A stretch of 39,271 nt of DNA from an uncultured Anaerolineales bacterium (GCA_937952305.1 CALFZO010000120.1:1-39271); one strand, 5' to 3'. Positions 18,810 through 27,701 are shown, numbered from the stretch's first letter. Notes: a model not told the origin generated them from the sequence alone. Made by a program: numbers and translations.

Positions 18810-19244
18810 ATGTCCACCTCAGCCGCCGACCGCCTGGTGCGCCGGCTGTTCTATGGCGCGCTCGTCAGCGGCGTGGTCGTCTTCCTCGGCCTGACCGTAG
18901 ACGCCGCCTTGCTCGTCGGCAACTTCCGGCTCGGGCAGGCTGCGCTGGATCAGGCCGCGCTGGCCGCTGCCGGGGCCGTGGACACCGTCACCAGCGGTGA
19001 TCAGGTCTACTACGAGCTCCGCACACTCGCCAGCGCCGACCAGGTCTCGGCCTACAGCCTGGCCGAGTCGGCGCTGGCCGCCGCCGGCGGGCTGCCGGTG
19101 ACGCTCCTGGACGTGATCTCAGACGGGCAGCGCGTCTTTGTGCGCGGCCGCGTAGAGTCCCCGACTCTGTTTGTGCGCGTCCTCGGGATCAGCGCCATCC
19201 CGTTCGACCTGGTGGGGAGCGCCGCCCTCGGCCCGCCACGCTGA
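18810..19244 (+). CDS. TadE/TadG-like small membrane protein
   Basis: A 144-residue protein with one N-terminal membrane helix (about 16-38) preceded by basic residues, then QAALDQAALAAAGAVD, the Asp/Ala-rich stretch that resembles TadE/TadG minor pilins. The rest is short, beta-rich and external. No tad pilus genes are in the window, so it is an orphan and the resemblance is only to the N-terminal region. Function is not assigned. Confidence 0.6.
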   Translation: MSTSAADRLVRRLFYGALVSGVVVFLGLTVDAALLVGNFRLGQAALDQAALAAAGAVDTVTSGDQVYYELRTLASADQVSAYSLAESALAAAGGLPVTLLDVISDGQRVFVRGRVESPTLFVRVLGISAIPFDLVGSAALGPPR

Positions 19245-19316
19245 CGGGGCCGGGGAGTGCTCCTTTGCGGCGGGGCGCCTTCATTCCGGGCCGGCCAGCT
19301 TGTTTTCGGAGGTAGG

Positions 19317-19805
19317 ATGGAACGATTGGAGAAGTGGATGGGTCGGCGCGGCGAAGGCTATGTTGTCGCTCAAGTATTCCTGTTCGCGCTGGTCGTCTTC
19401 GGGCCGCGCACCTGGCCCGGGTGGGCGCCCTGGGCGACGCCGTGGACGTGGCTCGGCTGGGCGTTGGGCCTGGCGCTGGGCGGCGCCGGCGGGCTGTTGG
19501 CTCTGGCCGGCCTCGTCAACCTGGGCCGCAACCTCACGGCGCTGCCGCATCCCAAGGACGACGCCACGCTGGTGGTGGCGGGCGCCTATGCCCTTGTGCG
19601 CCACCCAATCTACAGCGGCCTGATCCTGGCCGCCTTCGGCTGGGGCTGCTTGGTCGGGAGCTGGCTGACGCTGCTGTACGCCGCGCTCCTGCTCGTGTTC
19701 TTCGACGTGAAATCGCGGCGCGAAGAGCGCGCCCTGGCCCGCAAGTTCGCCAACTACGCCGATTATCAGCGCCGGGTGCGCAAGCTCATCCCGTTCGTGT
19801 ACTGA
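19317..19805 (+). CDS. Isoprenylcysteine methyltransferase-family (PEMT/ICMT) membrane protein
   Basis: A 162-residue integral membrane protein with about four helices. The C-terminal signature RHPIYSGLILAAFGWG followed by SRREERALARKFANYADYQ is that of the isoprenylcysteine carboxyl methyltransferase/phospholipid methyltransferase family, which uses S-adenosylmethionine. The ATG at 19317 is chosen for its strong GGAGG at 19308-19312; a longer start at 19257 has no such site. It precedes kynureninase by 23 bases. Substrate unknown: bacteria lack prenylated CaaX proteins, so a lipid or small isoprenoid is more likely. Confidence 0.83.
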   Translation: MERLEKWMGRRGEGYVVAQVFLFALVVFGPRTWPGWAPWATPWTWLGWALGLALGGAGGLLALAGLVNLGRNLTALPHPKDDATLVVAGAYALVRHPIYSGLILAAFGWGCLVGSWLTLLYAALLLVFFDVKSRREERALARKFANYADYQRRVRKLIPFVY

Positions 19806-19828
19806 GCCGCCGCGACTGAGCGGACGCC

Positions 19829-21109
19829 ATGCCCACCCTCACCGACGCCACCCAGCCGGACACAGCGCGCGCCCTGGACGCCCAGGATGAGCTGGCGCGC
19901 TTTCGCGACGAGTTCGTCATCGCCGAGCCGGATCTGCTGTATCTGGACGGCAACTCGCTGGGTCGGCTCCCCCAGCGCGCGCAGGCGCATTTGCAGGCCG
20001 TCGTGGAGGATGAGTGGGGCCGCCGCCTGATCCGCAGCTGGGGTGAGGGCTGGCTGACGCTGCCGCAGCGCCTGGGCGCCAAGATCGCGCGCCTGATCGG
20101 CGCCCAGCCGGACGAGGTCATCGTGTCTGACTCGACCTCGGTGAATTTTTATAAGCTGGCGCTGGCGGCGCTGGGGCGGCAGACCGGCCGGCGCAGGCTG
20201 GTCACCGACGACCTGAATTTCCCTTCGGACCTGTACCTGCTCCAGGGGCTCGTCGCCCAGCTTGGGGACGGCTACCGGCTGACCGTGGTGCCGTCGCCGG
20301 ACGGCCAGACCCTGTCCCCAGCCGCGCTGGCGTCCGCCATCGATCAAGACACCGCCCTGGTCACGCTCAGCCATGTCGCCTTCAAGAGCGGCTACCTGTA
20401 CGATCTGGCCGCAGTCACGCGGGCCGCCCACGCAGCCGGCGCGCTCGTGCTGTGGGATCTGAGCCACTCGGCCGGCGCGGTGCCGGTGGACCTCAACGCG
20501 GCCAACGTCGATCTGGCCGTCGGCTGCACCTACAAATACATCAACGGCGGGCCGGGCGCACCCGCCTTCTTGTACGTGCGGCGCGACCTGCAAGAGCAGC
20601 TGCGCAACCCGGTGGCGGGCTGGTTCGGCCAGAGCGACCAGTTCGCCATGGGCCTGGACTATACCCCGGCGTCGGGTCTGCGGCGCTTCCTGACGGGGAC
20701 GCCGCCCGTGCTGGCCCTGGCCGCCATCGAGCCGGGCGTGGACCTGTTGCTGGAAGCCGGGCTGGACCGCCTGCGCGCCAAGTCCGTGCGCCAATCCGAG
20801 TACCTGATCACACTGTGGGAGGCGCTGCTGCGGCCGCTGGGCGTGACGCTCAACTCGCCGCGCGACCCGGCCCAGCGCGGCGCGCACGTTTCGCTCGGGC
20901 ACCCGGATGGCCTGCGCGTGGACCGCGCCCTGATCGAGGACATGAACGTCATCCCGGATTTCCGCTATCCAGACAACCTGCGGCTCGGCCTCGCGCCGCT
21001 CTACACGTCCTACCTGGACATCTACACGGCCGTGCACCGGCTGCGCCAGGTGCTGATCGAACGCCGGCACGAGCGGTTTCCCAACGACCTTCGTCCGGCC
21101 GTGACCTGA
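19829..21109 (+). CDS. kynU: Kynureninase
   Basis: A 426-residue PLP enzyme that splits kynurenine to anthranilate and alanine (tryptophan degradation). Conserved LYLDGNSLGRLP (37-48), SDSTSVNFYK (100-109), the SHVAFKSGYLYDL region, LWDLSHSAGAVPVDL, and the PLP lysine Lys236 in GCTYKYINGGPG. Length matches known enzymes. Tryptophan dioxygenase and kynurenine formamidase are not in the window. It sits between a methyltransferase and a TlpA-like thioredoxin, 15 bases before the latter. Confidence 0.95.
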   Translation: MPTLTDATQPDTARALDAQDELARFRDEFVIAEPDLLYLDGNSLGRLPQRAQAHLQAVVEDEWGRRLIRSWGEGWLTLPQRLGAKIARLIGAQPDEVIVSDSTSVNFYKLALAALGRQTGRRRLVTDDLNFPSDLYLLQGLVAQLGDGYRLTVVPSPDGQTLSPAALASAIDQDTALVTLSHVAFKSGYLYDLAAVTRAAHAAGALVLWDLSHSAGAVPVDLNAANVDLAVGCTYKYINGGPGAPAFLYVRRDLQEQLRNPVAGWFGQSDQFAMGLDYTPASGLRRFLTGTPPVLALAAIEPGVDLLLEAGLDRLRAKSVRQSEYLITLWEALLRPLGVTLNSPRDPAQRGAHVSLGHPDGLRVDRALIEDMNVIPDFRYPDNLRLGLAPLYTSYLDIYTAVHRLRQVLIERRHERFPNDLRPAVT

Positions 21110-21124
21110 CCCTGGAATTACCCT

Positions 21125-21727
21125 ATGTCTCTGGAGTCTCCGCTTCCGGCCCCAACCCGACTGATTTGGCTGACCGACCGCCGGCGCTGGACGGCCCTGA
21201 CCGGCGTGGTCCTGGCCGCCGGCCTGCTCTGGATCGTCCTGGCGCGGGCCGATGAGGCGGCCACCACCGGCGGCGCCCCGCCGCCCAGCCCCCGCGAAGG
21301 CTTCTCGGCCCCGGACTTTACGCTGGAGGTGCGCGGCGGCGGCCAGATGACGCTGTCTGAACTGCGCGGCTCGGTGATTGTGCTCAACCTGTGGGCGTCC
21401 TGGTGTCCGCCCTGCCGGGCCGAGATGCCGGCGCTGCAAGCCGTCCACGACGATTATGCCGATCAGGGACTCGTGGTGCTGGGGCTCAACACCCTGTTCC
21501 AGGATGGCCTTGGCGCGGCGGAGGCCTTCATCACCGAGTTTGGCCTGACCTTGCCCGTGGTCTTCGACGAAAGCGGCGCGGTCAGCTTGCGCTACCAGCT
21601 GCGCGCCATGCCCACCACCTTCTTCATCGACCGGCGCGGCGTCATCCGCGCCGTCGTCGTCGGCGGCCCGATGAGCGAGGCCCTGCTGCGCGCCCAGGTA
21701 GACGAGTTGTTGGCGGAGGCGCCCTGA
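21125..21727 (+). CDS. TlpA-like membrane-anchored thioredoxin
   Basis: A 200-residue thiol-disulfide oxidoreductase. One N-terminal membrane helix (about 23-41) then a proline-rich linker and a thioredoxin domain (from about 60) with WASWCPPCRAEMP, Cys94/Cys97, and the cis-proline loop AMPTTFFID. It faces outside the cytoplasm and probably keeps exported cysteines reduced, as TlpA/ResA do for cytochrome maturation. It overlaps the Lgt-like gene by one base (TGATG), so the two are probably made together. Confidence 0.93.
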   Translation: MSLESPLPAPTRLIWLTDRRRWTALTGVVLAAGLLWIVLARADEAATTGGAPPPSPREGFSAPDFTLEVRGGGQMTLSELRGSVIVLNLWASWCPPCRAEMPALQAVHDDYADQGLVVLGLNTLFQDGLGAAEAFITEFGLTLPVVFDESGAVSLRYQLRAMPTTFFIDRRGVIRAVVVGGPMSEALLRAQVDELLAEAP

Positions 21728-22464
21728 TGCTGCCGTATCTCTCCATCGGGCCGGCCGTGGTTCCGGTGCCGGCGTTGCTGTTGCTGGCCGGCGTCTGGGT
21801 GGGGACCGGGCTGGCCGAAGGCGCGGCGCTGCGCCTGGGCCTGAACCGCGAAACGCTCGCTAACTTGATCCTGTACAGCCTGATCGGCGGCGTCCTGGGC
21901 GCGCGCCTGGGACACGTCCTGCGCCATCCGGCCGCCTACCTGGCCGACCCGCTGGGCGTGGTTGCGTTGACGCCGAGCACGCTGTGGGTCGACGCCGGGC
22001 TGGCGGCGGCCGTCATCACGGGCTGGGTTTACGGGCAACGGCACGCCTTACCGCTGCGCCGGACTCTGGACGCATTGGCGACGGGCCTGGCCGCCTTCCT
22101 GGTCGCCGTGGGCCTGGCGCACATCGCCAGCGGCGACGCTTTCGGCGCTCCGACGGACCTGCCGTGGGCCGTCACCCAGTGGGATGCGCGCCGCCATCCC
22201 GCCCAGGTGTATGAGACCGGGCTGGCGATCGGGATCCTGGCCATCATCTGGCGGCGCCCGCTGGGTGATACCGCCCCAGGTCTGAACGCCCTGCTGTTGG
22301 TGGCCCTGACGGCGGCGGCGCGCCTGTTCCTGGAAACCTTTCGCGGCGACAGTGTCTTGTGGGTCGGCGGCCTGCGCGCCGCGCAGGTGGTGGCGCTGGC
22401 CGTGCTCGTCGCCGCTTTGGCGTTGATGCGCGCCTGGGCCGTCGCCCCGAAAGACGCGCCTTGA
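21727..22464 (+). CDS. Prolipoprotein diacylglyceryl transferase-like membrane protein
   Basis: A 245-residue protein with about seven membrane helices and Lgt-family features: GARLGHVLRHPAAYL, DAFGAPTDLPWAV and RHPAQVYE, corresponding to Lgt's YGRxTDLPWAV and RHPxQLYE. However, the GRIGNFxN segment, whose arginine is essential in E. coli Lgt (Arg143), reads AHIASGDAFG, with His in place of that Arg. It may therefore be a divergent family member rather than the genome's main lipoprotein lipidation enzyme. Partners: TlpA upstream (1-base overlap) and an FAD enzyme downstream (TTGA overlap). Confidence 0.8.
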   Translation: MLPYLSIGPAVVPVPALLLLAGVWVGTGLAEGAALRLGLNRETLANLILYSLIGGVLGARLGHVLRHPAAYLADPLGVVALTPSTLWVDAGLAAAVITGWVYGQRHALPLRRTLDALATGLAAFLVAVGLAHIASGDAFGAPTDLPWAVTQWDARRHPAQVYETGLAIGILAIIWRRPLGDTAPGLNALLLVALTAAARLFLETFRGDSVLWVGGLRAAQVVALAVLVAALALMRAWAVAPKDAP

Positions 22465-23618
22465 ACGCTCTGCCCGCCAGCACCGACGTCGTCGTGGTCG
22501 GCGGCGGCGTGATGGGCGCCAGCACGGCCTATCACCTGGCCCGCTACGGCGGCCTGCGTGTCGTCCTGTTGGAGCGCGACCCGTTCTTCGGACAGGGCGC
22601 CACCGGCCGCTGCGCCGGCGGCATCCGCCACCAGTTCAGCACCGCCGTCAACATCCGGCTCTCGCAGTTGAGCCTGCGCCTGCTGGATGAGTTCGAGGCT
22701 GAGACCGGCCGGCCGGCCCTGGTGCGGAAGTGCGGCTACCTGTTCGTGTTGACGCGGACCGCCGAGGTTGAGAATGCGCGCCGCGACGTCGCCCTGCAGC
22801 AAGCGCTGGGCGTACGGACCGAGTGGCTGACCGGCGACGAGGTGCGCCGCCGCGCGGCTCCGGCCCGCTTCCCAGATGCCCTGGCCGGGACATTCTGCGC
22901 CGACGACGGGCTGGCCGACCCGCACAGCGTCGTCATGGGCTACGTCGAGGCCGCCCGGCGTCTCGGCGCGCTCTGCCTGACCGACGTCACGGTAACCGGC
23001 GTCGCCACGAGCGGCGGCCGGATCACGGGCGTGCAGACTGCGCAGGGGCCGATCGCGGCCCCGGTCGTCGTGAATGCGGCCGGGCCATGGAGCGCCGCGC
23101 TCGGCGCGCTGGCCGGCGTGCCCGTGCCGGTGACCCCGCTCCGCCGCCAATGGTTGACTACGTCACCGCTGCCCGATCTGCCCGCGGACTTTCCATTCGT
23201 CATCGATTTCGCGCAAAGCCTGTACTTTCACCGCGAGGGCGAAGGCGTGCTGACGGGTATGTCCAACCCGGCTGAACGGCCCGGCACGGACCAGACCAGC
23301 GACCCAGACTGGGAGCTGGTCCACCTGGAGGCCGCCGTCGAGCGCCTGCCGCTCCTGGAACGGGCCGGCGTCACCGCGCGCGTGGCCGGCCTGTACGAGG
23401 TGACGCCGGACGCCCATCCGATCCTGGACCGGACGCCGCTGGACGGTTTCTACCTGATCACGGGTTTCTCCGGCCACGGCTTTATGCACGGCCCGATCTG
23501 CGGAAAACTGTTGAGCGAAATCATCACCGGCGGCCGGGCCGCCAGCCTGGACATCTCGGCGCTGGCTTACGACCGCTTCAGCCACGGCGCGGCGCCGACC
23601 GAGACCCGCGTGGTCTAG
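22461..23618 (+). CDS. FAD-dependent amine oxidase (DAO/sarcosine oxidase-beta type)
   Basis: A 385-residue flavoprotein of the D-amino-acid oxidase family, near sarcosine oxidase beta subunit and glycine oxidase. FAD-binding Rossmann motif VVVVGGGVMGASTAYHL (10-26), CAGGIRHQFS (flavin-attachment region), LYFHREGEGVLTGMS, and C-terminal GLYEVTPDAHPILD then GFSGHGFMHGP. It starts with TTG at 22461, overlapping the upstream stop as TTGA; the frame is open further up but lacks conservation. Substrate is unproven: a secondary amine such as sarcosine or dimethylglycine is the usual family choice. Confidence 0.9.
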   Translation: MNALPASTDVVVVGGGVMGASTAYHLARYGGLRVVLLERDPFFGQGATGRCAGGIRHQFSTAVNIRLSQLSLRLLDEFEAETGRPALVRKCGYLFVLTRTAEVENARRDVALQQALGVRTEWLTGDEVRRRAAPARFPDALAGTFCADDGLADPHSVVMGYVEAARRLGALCLTDVTVTGVATSGGRITGVQTAQGPIAAPVVVNAAGPWSAALGALAGVPVPVTPLRRQWLTTSPLPDLPADFPFVIDFAQSLYFHREGEGVLTGMSNPAERPGTDQTSDPDWELVHLEAAVERLPLLERAGVTARVAGLYEVTPDAHPILDRTPLDGFYLITGFSGHGFMHGPICGKLLSEIITGGRAASLDISALAYDRFSHGAAPTETRVV

Positions 23619-23705
23619 CCGGAACCGGCCGCGCAACACGCCGGCGCGCTCTGCGTAGTGTAGGAGGAAGCACGCTACCCGCCCTATTCGACACAGGAGC
23701 ACGCC

Positions 23706-24605
23706 ATGTCCGCCATCACAACCAGCCCGGAGACCCTGCCGCAACTGGTGGAGGGCTTGCCGGAGCAGAACGTCACCACCCTGCTGCTGCAGGGCCTCGA
23801 TTTCGTCGTCCCCGGCCAGTGGCGCAACACGCGCCAGTTCGACGCGCTGATCCAGGAGGTGACCGGCGCCACCGATCCCGCCGGCGTGGCCGCCCACCGC
23901 CAGCGCGCGCTGCAGCTTTACGCCGACCCAAGCCAGAACTACCAGAAGGCCGTCCAGGTCTACCGCCTGGTGGACAAGGCCGACCTGGCCCTGGGCGCGG
24001 CCGCGCTGGCCAACAAGCTCGGCCAGCGCATTCAGCTGCTGTCGTTCATCAGCCGCCTGACGCCCAAGGCTGACACCACCCAGGCCATCGACCTGGCCGT
24101 GAAACTGGCGGCCGAGGCCGCCGCCTTCAGCCTGCTGCACGGCCTGAAGTATGAGCGCCTGGATCAGTTCGGGCAAGCGCTGTCCAGCTACGGCGGCGCC
24201 TCGCTGATGCGGCTGGCGGCGCTGGTCTGTGTGGACGGCGTCGTCCCGCTCGGCCCGGACTTTGCCGCCGGCGTGGGGAACCTCCTGCGGCGCACGCGCC
24301 CGGCCGACCTGCAGGGCAACCCGGTCTTTCAGCGGGTCAGCCAGGCCATCCCGGGCGGCAACGCCGGCGCCCAACTGGGCTTCATGCAGTCGACGCTGGA
24401 GGCCTCGCAGGGCTGGCTCAACAACTTCGTGGGCAAGAACGGCCTGACACGGGACAAGGTGCTGACCGGCATCGGCCGTTTCATCCAGCTGTCCGACGAC
24501 GTGCTGGACTATGTCGGCGCCTTCCTGGATGCCAGCACCAACTACACCGAGCACACCGGCATCCAGACGGTCAGCCGGTTGGTGATCGAGCGCACCGCCG
24601 CCTGA
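23706..24605 (+). CDS. Uncharacterised 299-residue protein
   Basis: Not recognised. 299 residues, no signal peptide, no clear membrane helix, mostly Ala/Leu/Gln-rich alpha-helical pattern with segments such as YQKAVQVYRLVDKADLAL and QTVSRLVIERTAA. There is one cysteine and no obvious catalytic motif. It has a clean AGGAG ribosome site (23695-23699) and is closed by a strong terminator, so it looks like a well-expressed single gene. The preceding 87 bases contain no strong promoter hexamers that I can see. Confidence 0.8.
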   Translation: MSAITTSPETLPQLVEGLPEQNVTTLLLQGLDFVVPGQWRNTRQFDALIQEVTGATDPAGVAAHRQRALQLYADPSQNYQKAVQVYRLVDKADLALGAAALANKLGQRIQLLSFISRLTPKADTTQAIDLAVKLAAEAAAFSLLHGLKYERLDQFGQALSSYGGASLMRLAALVCVDGVVPLGPDFAAGVGNLLRRTRPADLQGNPVFQRVSQAIPGGNAGAQLGFMQSTLEASQGWLNNFVGKNGLTRDKVLTGIGRFIQLSDDVLDYVGAFLDASTNYTEHTGIQTVSRLVIERTAA

Positions 24606-24627
24606 GCGCGGCGCGGAACACAGACAC

Positions 24628-24667
24628 AAACGGCGGGCCGAGTCGTAGGCAACTCGGCCCGCCGTTT
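24628..24667. terminator. Bidirectional terminator hairpin
   Basis: A 16-bp perfect stem (24628-24643 with 24652-24667) and 8-base loop, flanked by AAA and TTT within the arms. It lies between two convergent genes and can serve both. Confidence 0.88.
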
Positions 24668-24695
24668 CGTTCAGGCGGTGTGCTGGCGGCGCCGT

Positions 24696-26345
24696 TCAGC
24701 CGGCGGCCTTCAGCGCAGCGCCGACAATGGCCTGCGCCTCGGCTTGCAGCCGTTCCAGGTGTTCGGCGCCCCGGAAACTCTCGGCGTAGATCTTGTAGAC
24801 GTTCTCGGTGCCGGAGGGCCGGGCCGCGAACCAGCCGTTGGCGGTGACCACCTTCAGCCCGCCGATAGCGGCCCCGTTGCACGGGGCATGGGTCAGCTTG
24901 GCCGTAATGGGATCGCCGGCCAGCTCACGCGCCGCCACCTGCTCCGGTGACAGATTAGCGAGCACCGCCTTCTCAGTCGGGCTGGCCGGCGCGTCGCGGC
25001 GCGCGTACAGCGAGGCGCCGTGCCGGGCCTCCAGGGCGCGGTAGAGCTCGCCGGGATCGCGGCCCGTCACCGCCAAGATTTCCGCCGCCAGCAGGTCCAG
25101 CAGGAAGCCGTCCTTGTCGGTGGTCCAGACCGTGCCGTCCAGTCGCAGGAACGAGGCCCCGGCGCTCTCCTCCCCGCCAAAGCCCAGCGTCCCGTCCAGC
25201 AGGCCGTCGACAAAGTACTTGAAACCGACCGGCACCTCACACAGGCGGCGGCCGAGCTGCGCGGCCACGCGGTCGATCATCGAACTGGAGACGAGCGTCT
25301 TGCCGATGGCCACGTCGCGGCCCCAGCCCGGCCGATGCTGGTACAGGTATTCGATGGCCACGGCCAGATAGTGGTTGGGGTTCAGGAGGCCCGTGCTGGG
25401 CGTGACGATGCCGTGTCGGTCGTAGTCCGGGTCGTTGCCGAAAGCGATCGCGAACTTGTCTTTCAGCCCGATCAGGCTGGCCATCGCAAACGGCGACGAG
25501 CAGTCCATACGCAGCTTGCCGTCGTGGTCCACGGTCATGAAGCGGAAGGTCGGGTCGAGCTCGCGGTTGACGACTTCGATGTTCAGGCCGTACGTCTCGG
25601 CGATGACGTCCCAGTAAGCCAGGCCGGCCCCGCCAAGCGGATCGACCCCGAGCTTGAGGCCGGCCGCCGCCACCTTGGGCAAATCCACGACATGGCGCAG
25701 GTCGTCTACATACGGCCGCACGTAGTCGCGGGTGTGCGTGGTGGGCGCGGCCAGGGCCTTGGCGAGTGGCAGGCGCTTGACGCCGGCCAGGCCGGCGCGC
25801 AAGAGCGCGTTGGCGCGCTCCTGGACACGCTTGGTGGTGCCGGTGTCGGCCGGCCCGCCGGCCGGGGGGTTGTACTTGAAGCCGCCGTCCTCGGGCGGGT
25901 TGTGCGAAGGCGTGATGACGACGCCATCGGCCAGGCCGCTCTGGCGACCGCGGTTGTAAGTGAGGATGGCGTGCGAGATCACGGGCGTCGGCGTCGGCCC
26001 GAGGCCGGCCGGGACGACCAGCTCCACGCCGTTAGCGGCCAGCACCTCCACCGCCGTGCGCAGCGCCGGCTCGGACAGGGCGTGCGTGTCCGCGCCCAGA
26101 TACAGCGGACCGGTGATGCCGTCGCTCTGGCGCAGCTCAGACAGCGCCTGGCAGATCGCCAGGATGTGGGCCTCGTTGAAGCTGTGCGTGAGCGAGGTGC
26201 CGCGATGGCCCGAAGTGCCAAAGGCCACGCGCTGTTCGGCCTGGTCCGGGTCGGGCGGCTCGGTGTAGTAGGCCGAGATCAAGCGCGGCACATTGACCAG
26301 CAGATCGCGCGGAGCCGGGCGGCCCGCCAGGGGATGCGTTGCCAT
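24696..26345 (-). CDS. pgm: Phosphoglucomutase (alpha-D-glucose)
   Basis: A 549-residue phosphohexomutase converting glucose-1-phosphate and glucose-6-phosphate, close in length to E. coli Pgm (546). The active serine is Ser147 in VITPSHNPPEDGGFKYN, the metal loop is DPDYDRHG at 305-312, the sugar-binding loop is FGGEESAGASF, and the phosphate-binding loop ARPSGTENVYKIYAES is near the C-terminus. Start is the ATG at 26345 with GGAGG on the minus strand at 26356-26352. It is downstream of manA with a 68-base gap, suggesting a two-gene sugar-phosphate operon. Confidence 0.97.
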   Translation of the reverse strand: MATHPLAGRPAPRDLLVNVPRLISAYYTEPPDPDQAEQRVAFGTSGHRGTSLTHSFNEAHILAICQALSELRQSDGITGPLYLGADTHALSEPALRTAVEVLAANGVELVVPAGLGPTPTPVISHAILTYNRGRQSGLADGVVITPSHNPPEDGGFKYNPPAGGPADTGTTKRVQERANALLRAGLAGVKRLPLAKALAAPTTHTRDYVRPYVDDLRHVVDLPKVAAAGLKLGVDPLGGAGLAYWDVIAETYGLNIEVVNRELDPTFRFMTVDHDGKLRMDCSSPFAMASLIGLKDKFAIAFGNDPDYDRHGIVTPSTGLLNPNHYLAVAIEYLYQHRPGWGRDVAIGKTLVSSSMIDRVAAQLGRRLCEVPVGFKYFVDGLLDGTLGFGGEESAGASFLRLDGTVWTTDKDGFLLDLLAAEILAVTGRDPGELYRALEARHGASLYARRDAPASPTEKAVLANLSPEQVAARELAGDPITAKLTHAPCNGAAIGGLKVVTANGWFAARPSGTENVYKIYAESFRGAEHLERLQAEAQAIVGAALKAAG

Positions 26346-26413
26346 GCTGTCCTCCAAGTAGCGCGGAATGAGAACAAGACCCGGGATACGCCGGCCGGGC
26401 TGCGGCGCCGGGT

Positions 26414-27358
26414 TCAGGCCGGCACGCGCGAGAGCAACAGGCGGGCCTCGACTTCCGCGCGCACCGTGTACGCGCCGCCGGCAGCCGGGACCAGGACGCT
26501 CTCAAACCGGCCGAGCCGCACCGCCTCCGATCCGGCTGCCACCACGGCCTCGCCGGCCGTGACGGTGAGAGCGTGGAAGGATTCACCGCCCGGGGTGAAT
26601 TGGCGCGGGGTGGGGCCGGCGGCGAACGCCTCCAGGGCAAAATAGGCGCAGTCCAGCAGGGTCCGGCGCCCGTCCGGCGGCAGCGGCGCGGCCCGGCGCA
26701 GGTCACCGGCCCGGGTCACATCGGTCACGGCCACGGACTGCTCCAGGTGCAAGGCCCGCCCGGCGCTGGCCGGCCGGCCCCAATCGAAGACACGATAGGT
26801 GATATCCGACGTTTGCTGCACTTCATACAGCAGCAGGCCCGGGCCAAGGGCGTGCAGGGTGCCGGCCGGCATGAAGACCGAGTCGCCGGCCGCCACGGGA
26901 TGATATTCAGCGTAGTCCTGGATTGTGCCGCCGCGGATGGCGCCGGCCAGGGTCTCCGGCGTGGTGCCCGGCCGGACGCCCGCGATGAGGCGCGCCCCCG
27001 GCTCGGCCTCCAGGATATGCCAGGCCTCGGTCTTGCCGAAATGGCCCGGCCCCTCCCATTGGACCGCCTGCGCGTCATTGGGATGCACCTGGATCGAGAG
27101 CCAGTCGGCGCAATCCAGGAGTTTGATCAACAGCGGGAAACGCCGCCCGGTCTGCCGCACCACCGGCTCGCCCAACAGCGCCGCGCCCTCGGCCTCGGCC
27201 ACTTCGGCCAGGGTGCGGCCGGCCCAGGCACCGTTCAGAACGCGGTTGTGCTCGAAGACGATCCAGGCTTCGCCGATGGGCGGCTGGGCGGCCTTCAGGC
27301 GCTGCCCGCCCCACACGCGCGGGTGATATTCCGGGACCAGTTGCAGAAGCGAAGACAT
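26414..27358 (-). CDS. manA: Mannose-6-phosphate isomerase, class I
   Basis: A 314-residue zinc isomerase interconverting mannose-6-phosphate and fructose-6-phosphate; the short Bacillus-type form rather than the 390-residue E. coli type. Zinc ligands: Gln90 and His92 in SIQVHPND, Glu111 in KTEAWHIL and His169 in MPAGTLHAL. TYRVFDWGRP is also typical. The ATG at 27358 has AAGGTGAG just upstream; a GTG nine bases earlier is possible but overlaps that ribosome site. It leads the pgm gene. The 395-base gap before it holds a repeat and no clear promoter for it. Confidence 0.95.
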   Translation of the reverse strand: MSSLLQLVPEYHPRVWGGQRLKAAQPPIGEAWIVFEHNRVLNGAWAGRTLAEVAEAEGAALLGEPVVRQTGRRFPLLIKLLDCADWLSIQVHPNDAQAVQWEGPGHFGKTEAWHILEAEPGARLIAGVRPGTTPETLAGAIRGGTIQDYAEYHPVAAGDSVFMPAGTLHALGPGLLLYEVQQTSDITYRVFDWGRPASAGRALHLEQSVAVTDVTRAGDLRRAAPLPPDGRRTLLDCAYFALEAFAAGPTPRQFTPGGESFHALTVTAGEAVVAAGSEAVRLGRFESVLVPAAGGAYTVRAEVEARLLLSRVPA

Positions 27359-27413
27359 CGATCTCACCTTGATCAGAGGCTATGGGCCTAGAGCAGTTTC
27401 CGCTTGCGCCGCT

Positions 27414-27514
27414 GTCACCCCCGGCGAACCATGGCCCCCGCAGCGGAGCGAAGTGAGGGGCCTGGGTCCGGAGTTCGCCAATATCTGCTGGATTCCGGCT
27501 TTCGCCGGAATGAC
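27414..27514 (+). repeat. Palindromic-ended dispersed repeat, copy 1
   Basis: A 101-base unit bounded by GTCA and TGAC with near-inverted ends: GTCACCCCCGGCGAA at the left and TTCGCCGGAATGAC at the right. Inside, 41 bases starting CCCGGCGAACCATGG (27420) match the copy at 33591-33674 at 35 of 41 positions in opposite orientation. The right end also forms its own hairpin (ATTCCGGC/GCCGGAAT). REP- or MITE-like; no transposase present. The rest of the 27359-27754 gap has only a promoter. Confidence 0.75.
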
Positions 27515-27673
27515 GGAGCGTAAGTCAGATCGGAAACCACTCCAGACGCCCGAGAGGCTGACGACGCCCCGATTGTACTTGTTCTTGGGACGCTGGGGCG
27601 GCCCAGTTGGGACCGGGGCGCGGCGACGGCTGGGCCGGACCCGCACGCCGCCTCGGCCTCCGAGCTGAGCCGT

Positions 27674-27701
27674 TTGGACCGCGTAGAATTCGCTTTATAC
27701 T
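27674..27701 (+). promoter_or_regulatory. Promoter of the PfkB-GH4 pair
   Basis: TTGGAC (27674-27679), 16-base spacer, TATACT (27696-27701), 53 bases before the kinase ATG. It is the only convincing promoter in this gap on the plus strand. Confidence 0.6.

Noticed and set aside
19766..21448. 560-codon minus-strand frame opposite kynureninase and tlpA
   Set aside because: Composition is shadow-like (Gln/Arg/Gly-rich) and it lies opposite genes with complete motifs.
25020..26645. Long open frame (541 codons) on the plus strand opposite pgm and manA
   Set aside because: It is antisense to two enzymes with full catalytic motifs, its product has no recognisable domain, and such long frames are common opposite GC-rich genes.
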